A DNA stretch of 25,432 nucleotides, taken from Smittium culicis (taxonomy: Eukaryota; Kickxellomycota; Harpellomycetes; Harpellales; Legeriomycetaceae). Shown here in pieces: positions 21,070-25,432 of the stretch (the stretch's first letter is position 1; each line of letters opens with the position of its first letter). The DNA lies in assembly GCA_001970855.1 (NCBI GenBank), contig LSSN01002019.1:1-25432 (forward strand), in the 5' to 3' direction. Position numbers and translations under genes: made by a program. The notes under the pieces were generated by a model. That model had not been told where the DNA came from, searched no databases, and was given only the letters and a program-made list of their open reading frames with translations.

Positions 21070-21344
21070 AGTCAAAAGTTATATTTACTATAAAGATATT
21101 TATTTATTACTTATTATAAAGTATACAAGATACTAGATGTCCAATTCAAGACAGGAAAAACGTAACCTTTTTATACTTTTCCGTTGCTTGGCTTTAGGTC
21201 ATAAAACTCAATAAAAAACTTTGGAATAAACTAAAAAGAAAGCTATAGTAAAATAACTGATCGATTATTAATCAAAATAAAATCGTTATCGATGTTAAAA
21301 ATATGAACATGTAAAATTATACGTAAGAAAATTAAAAATCGATA

Positions 21345-21437
21345 AGAAATTTCGGAAATGTTTTAGAACGTTTCCTAACATTCTAGAACATTGCTGATGA
21401 TGATATCTGAATTTTTCGGAACATTCTAGAAATTTCC
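21345..21437. promoter_or_regulatory. Heat-shock-element-like array (nGAAn/nTTCn units)
   Basis: From 21345 to 21394 ten consecutive 5-bp units alternate in strict register between GAA-type and TTC-type. Units 1, 2, 5, 8 and 9 are exact and the others have one mismatch. A second block at 21418-21437 has four perfect alternating units (gGAAc aTTCt aGAAa tTTCc). Inverted nGAAn pentamers are the established binding site of heat shock factor; three or more make a functional element. A TATA stretch follows at 21611-21620. No intact gene lies downstream, so the array may belong to an LTR or a dead promoter. Confidence 0.6.
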
Positions 21438-21700
21438 ATTCATGACAGAAGGTTAGAGTTGATTTGATAAATTTGGACTGTGATAGCGATTTTTATAGTC
21501 AGCGATTAGGGCACGCGGGTGGATATGAGACCGAAATAATGTGACATGTGTTGTTATTTTGGTTCATGAATAGAGTTGAATGAAGTAAAGTGTTATAGAC
21601 GGAGACAGAGTATATATATTGAGGTATATCATACTCCCCAGTTCTCGCAGTGGGATCTTCAATGTGAGAATCAAGTTCAGGTGCAATGGTGCGATCAGTT
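21345..21700 (+). mobile_element. Possible LTR or retroelement promoter remnant
   Basis: The segment combines the HSE-like array, a TATA stretch (TATATATATT at 21611-21620) and a less AT-rich block around 21640-21692 containing CTCCCCAGTTCTCGCAGTGG, placed just downstream of the gag-protease relic in the same orientation. This is what a U3-R-U5 layout would look like. I cannot find a second copy upstream of gag, so the boundaries and the LTR nature are unproven. Confidence 0.3.
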
Positions 21701-22605
21701 TTTTAATATTTTTCTTGGGAAATAGATTGAACATCATTTTGATAGATAATATTTGATTTTTTAGTTTTATGCTTAGTTTATATAGTTTTAAGTACATTTA
21801 TTGTTAAAAAAAAAATTAATGTTTGAAAATATATTTAATTTATATTTTAAAGGTTAAAAAATTTTTTATTATTGTTATTATTTTTTTGTGATTTATAGTA
21901 AATTTTAACTTTAAAAGTTTTAAAGTATCGAAATTATGAAGATTTTTTTTAGAATTGTAAAAAAAATAGTATAAACGAAAGATTTTATTTAACTATTATC
22001 CTTTTATCTTGTTTATTTCAATAGGATTTAAGGTTTATTTTTAATATTCTTAAAATTTATTATTATTAATTTTCTAAAAAAATTCGATGACCTCCAGAAA
22101 GGCATTTTCTGTATGGTTATTTATATGGAAAAAATATGAGTGCTCTTCTAAGTTATTTAAAGTATTAAAATTCACGTCAGTCTTATCGTAATATAGTTGA
22201 TGAGCCTTTTTTTATTTTATTTTTGTGTTTATTGTAGTTGTTAGACTTTACTAGATTTTGTTTATAAAATTTGAATAATTAAATAAAAAGCTTGGATTGT
22301 TATTTTTTTTTCTTTTTGATAGATGTTATTAATATACTAAAAATTGATTAGCATAGGCCATTGTAGTTGATTTTTTGTAAAAAGCTAATCTATCTTTGAC
22401 CTTTGTAATTAAATAATTTTCCTTTTCTAAAAAACCTTAAACTAATTGTTGCTAAATATTAATGAATTTTCTTTCTAGCTCGTTTTATTTTATTATTTAA
22501 CTGATTTCAAGTTTTTTTAAATTCTTTGTAGTTTTATAATTTTAAATTAGAATTACTGGCGTTTTTTGTATGCGAATAAAACTAATTAACTACCTTCCAA
22601 AGACT

Positions 22606-22680
22606 TTATTCTGATGAATAAGGACCTGAATGATAAGGGAGATTAACATCTTCCTCATCACTTCCACATATTTCATAAAT
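22606..22680 (-). pseudogene. Coding-like C-terminal remnant, unidentified
   Basis: About 24 codons on the minus strand read ICGSDEEDVNLPYHSGPYSS-E-stop, which has far more varied and acidic content than chance translation of this AT-rich DNA. It is preceded by a stop and has no AG acceptor, so it cannot be an exon as it stands. It is probably the eroded end of a former gene or element. Confidence 0.25.
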
Positions 22681-23751
22681 TTATTTTTAATTATTTATTT
22701 GTATATAATTAATGTTCAATAATATTTAGTGTATTTCCATATGCGGAGTCATTATTATATACTGTATGATATAGTTTGGTTTGAACCTTAGATTTTAGTA
22801 GATCTGGTGTATAGTACTTATGATAGTTTGACATGTAGATGTATTGGGATAGCTTAAATATCGATTGAGTGCTATTGCAGTGGTGTTGATTTAATTATTA
22901 TTTTTTTGATAACATTTTTGATATGTGTTCATAGATTCAGCTATTTAGTTGAGATAAATCGATGAAGCATTTGTTTTTTGAGGTACCATTTATTCATTAA
23001 TATATTTTAATTTCATTTTATGTTATTAGATCTCAGTTTGTTTATCTGATCTTGTAAATTCGATTAAAATTTTCCATTAGTCTTTTTAATTTTTTTTTAG
23101 TTTGGAAAAATCTTTATTTAATATTGATTAATTAAGCTATTTGCCAAGCTTAAATCTAGACATTATAAATTGGGTATTTCAACCTAATAAATTTACTTTT
23201 ATTAGATTTATTAATCCATATACTTATTTCCATTATTTTTTTGATTTACTACTATTATTTTTTTATTTCTGTGGAAACGCAAAAGTTAATTATTACTTAC
23301 AATTTATGTTTTAGTTGTAACCTAAAATAATTATATTTAATTTGGTTTTAGTCTCTCTTTTCACGCAAATATTTAAATCTTGATTAGACTTACATTCACT
23401 CGATTCGTAAATTTGTTTATAAATATATATATCTATATTTATCTCGTTCTATATCGTGTTTAGTTAAATTCCAGAAAAAAAATTTAATTTTTTTAAATAA
23501 AATACATGATATAAAATTTTTAAATATAAATGACCATTTGATAGTTAAATTAAATAAGCAATTGATTTGACATATACAGTTAGAAGTGCCACTCATCAAG
23601 CTCGACATTAATCTGTATAAATGATATAATCAAAATTTACTGATACTTATCTAATTAATATTATTTTATAGCCATAATTACAAATTTAGTATAAGATTTT
23701 TATTCAATTAGAACAACCCAAGACGATCTAAAGATATGAGTTATAAATTTC

Positions 23752-23770
23752 GGAGTATTCCCAATACTCC
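23752..23770. repeat. Perfect 8-bp inverted repeat with 3-nt loop
   Basis: GGAGTATT, loop CCC, AATACTCC. All eight pairs match. No T run follows closely and no gene is adjacent, so the role is unknown. Confidence 0.8.
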
Positions 23771-24213
23771 ACCTAGAACTTTAAAATTTGATATTAGGTT
23801 TTTTTTTCTCCAGTTCAATTCAAGTTTTTTTCTTCTTCTTTAGTTGTTACACACAAGATATAAAAAACATGTGTTGGCTGCTTTGAATAATTTTTATTTT
23901 ACAGGTTATCAAAAAAACTCCATACCCCCTTCATTTTGGAAGGAATTTTTGCTTTTTATATAGCTCGTTTCTTCTTCACTAATGATAAGAATAAGAATAA
24001 AATTTTTTTTCTTGTAGCGATAAAATAAATTAATAGAATAAAAAGGTTAATAAATTTTTTGAATAGAAACGAAGGGAAAATATAGATGTGAATATATAAT
24101 AATAAAATTGACGAATCATCAATATTCACAAAGAGAAGATAGGATATCCTATAAAAACTCACATCAGTATATAAACGCTTTGCGGTAAAACTAGTTTAAT
24201 CATCTCTTTGATT

Positions 24214-24291
24214 ATAATAGTGGTTCTTTGATGAGATACTTTCTTTGTTGTAGCGCTTTGTTAATCACCGCTACGACATAATTTCCAAACT
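24214..24291 (-). pseudogene. Coding-like remnant, unidentified
   Basis: Twenty-six codons between two stops on the minus strand read KFGNYVVAVINKALQQRKYL and on to a stop at 24216-24214. A shift of frame gives a further open stretch, IIKEMIKLVLPQSVYILM. The varied composition and the apparent frameshift suggest a decayed protein-coding sequence. The family is not recognised; a mobile-element origin is likely from the setting. Confidence 0.3.
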
Positions 24292-25324
24292 TCTAATCAA
24301 AAATTTTCAATTGTCTAATTTTTTTTTATAGTTCAAAGCTGTATTTATTGTTTAAATAAAAAAGTAAAAAACAACGCACATATTTTTAAATCGGAATATT
24401 TTTAATTTATATTACATTAATTATTACTATAAAATAATCACCTGGTAAATTTTTTTTAAAAATATAATATTTATTTTATTCTATATAACCTAAATCATCA
24501 GTATAATTGTATTTTCGTTTCATAATAAATAAAATAATTTAATTATATTCAAGATTTAATTTGCTGGTAATAATTAAATATATGAAATGAAAACCGTGCA
24601 CTTGGGTGATAGATCCAAATATGATCAGATTCTTATAATTTATAAGATATTTTATTAAACTTATTCTCTTTATAATATTTTTAGGGGAAAAAATATTTAC
24701 AATATTTGTTTACAAAATTATATCAGCTCATCCTTTATTTATGCTCCAAATGTGTTGAATATTTAAATTATCAAGGCCAAAAAATCTATTTTGATACCAC
24801 ATTTTTAATGATGAACTATCGATTTTAAATATACATATTTTCATAACAGCAATTTTTATAAATTAAATTTTTTATAACCCATACACAGATCTTATTTTGT
24901 AATTCTAAAAAAAATTTATGCTTTATTTATTTAGAAATGTCACTATTATAATAACCATTATAAATTCAATCGTTATTCAATAAAATCAAAAAAAATTTAC
25001 TGAGATTAAGATTTTACTAAAATTCAATGATATTTGATATTAAAGACAATGTATAATGATAATGTATTGTTATGAAATAAGTAATATATGTGAGGTCATA
25101 TTATATAAATATAGATGCACCTGTATTAAAAATTTCAAAAATACAATCAGTGTCAAGTAAAAATATATGTAAATATGAATACTCGCTGTGAATATGTTTT
25201 ATTCTTTAAACTTAAACAGGTTTATATATAAATTATAATTTAATATATAGCTATAAAAGTAACTCTAGTTGAAATTAAGTATTTTTTTATCAGCATGTTT
25301 ATTATAGACCAGAGTATGCACATA

Positions 25325-25432
25325 TAAGTAATAAGTAATAAGTAATAAGTAATAAGTAATAAGTAATAAGTAATAAGTAATAAGTAATAAGTAATAAGTA
25401 ATAAGTAATAAGTAATAAGTAATAAGTAATAA
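25325..25432 (+). repeat. 7-bp satellite (TAAGTAA)n at the window end
   Basis: About 15.4 perfect copies of TAAGTAA run to the last base, so the true array length is unknown. The unit lacks the G-rich strand of known telomere repeats, and all frames contain stops. It may mark a contig end where assembly stopped. Confidence 0.95.

Larger units (their letters stand above)
21701..25324. other. AT-rich desert with scattered relics
   Basis: No supported gene. The stretch is dominated by A/T homopolymers. It holds two short minus-strand coding-like remnants (22606-22680 and 24214-24291) and an 8-bp perfect hairpin at 23752-23770. The 60-80-codon open frames in it are Lys/Ile/Phe/Leu-dominated and look like chance. 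Confidence 0.6.

Noticed and set aside
21564..21797. 77-codon minus-strand open frame over the TATA region
   Set aside because: Lys/Ile/Leu-rich chance frame; the opposite strand features explain the segment better.
22606..22660. C/D-box snoRNA suggested by TGATGA and CTGA words
   Set aside because: The spacing is too short and there is no terminal stem; the opposite strand reads as protein-like sequence instead.
24172..24300. Spliceosomal snRNA or snoRNA around the 24252-24276 hairpin
   Set aside because: No match to remembered U1, U2, U4, U5, U6 or U3 core sequences and no Sm-type site in place; minus-strand coding remnant explains it better.
25325..25432. Telomere repeat
   Set aside because: The unit TAAGTAA/TTACTTA has a single G per repeat and does not resemble G-rich telomere repeats.

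Overview
The window is AT-rich eukaryotic nuclear DNA. Genes carry short GT-AG introns (61-168 nt) and use the standard genetic code. The gene set (Myb/C2H2 regulator, TAF6, mitoribosomal mL44, Atg14-like protein, a small-tailed membrane protein) together with a decayed Ty3/gypsy-type gag-protease relic points to a fungus. The very low GC and an SFP1-like zinc finger would suit an early-diverging, insect-associated lineage, but that placement is inference only.

Layout. 1-1446: pyrimidine-rich upstream region with five CCAAT boxes exactly 25 bp apart. 1447-4575 (+): intronless 1042-aa R1R2R3 Myb protein with a C2H2 finger pair. 5310-7179 (+): TAF6 in seven exons. 7523-9165 (-): mL44 in eight exons, convergent with TAF6. 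9166-12361: mostly gene-poor, with a weak candidate two-exon small gene at 11788-12082. 12362-13800 (-): Atg14-like protein in three exons. 13801-15109: divergent intergenic region containing an array of AGCAAAT/AGCGAAT cores every ~40 bp. 15110-16208 (+): two-exon membrane protein. 16209-25432: a 9-kb AT-rich desert with a broken gag-protease relic (19549-21069), a two-part heat-shock-element array (21345-21437) followed by a TATA stretch, several short minus-strand coding-like remnants, and a 7-bp satellite running off the window end.

The genes do not form a pathway. They are independently transcribed housekeeping and regulatory genes: RNA polymerase II initiation (TAF6), mitochondrial translation (mL44), autophagy/PI3-kinase (Atg14) and transcription control (Myb). 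The most unusual signals are non-coding: the 25-bp-phased CCAAT array, the ~40-bp-phased AGCRAAT array, and a 10-unit in-register HSE-like array next to a retroelement relic. All calls come from reading the sequence; no database search was possible. Exon boundaries were set by keeping the frame open and by remembered family conservation.
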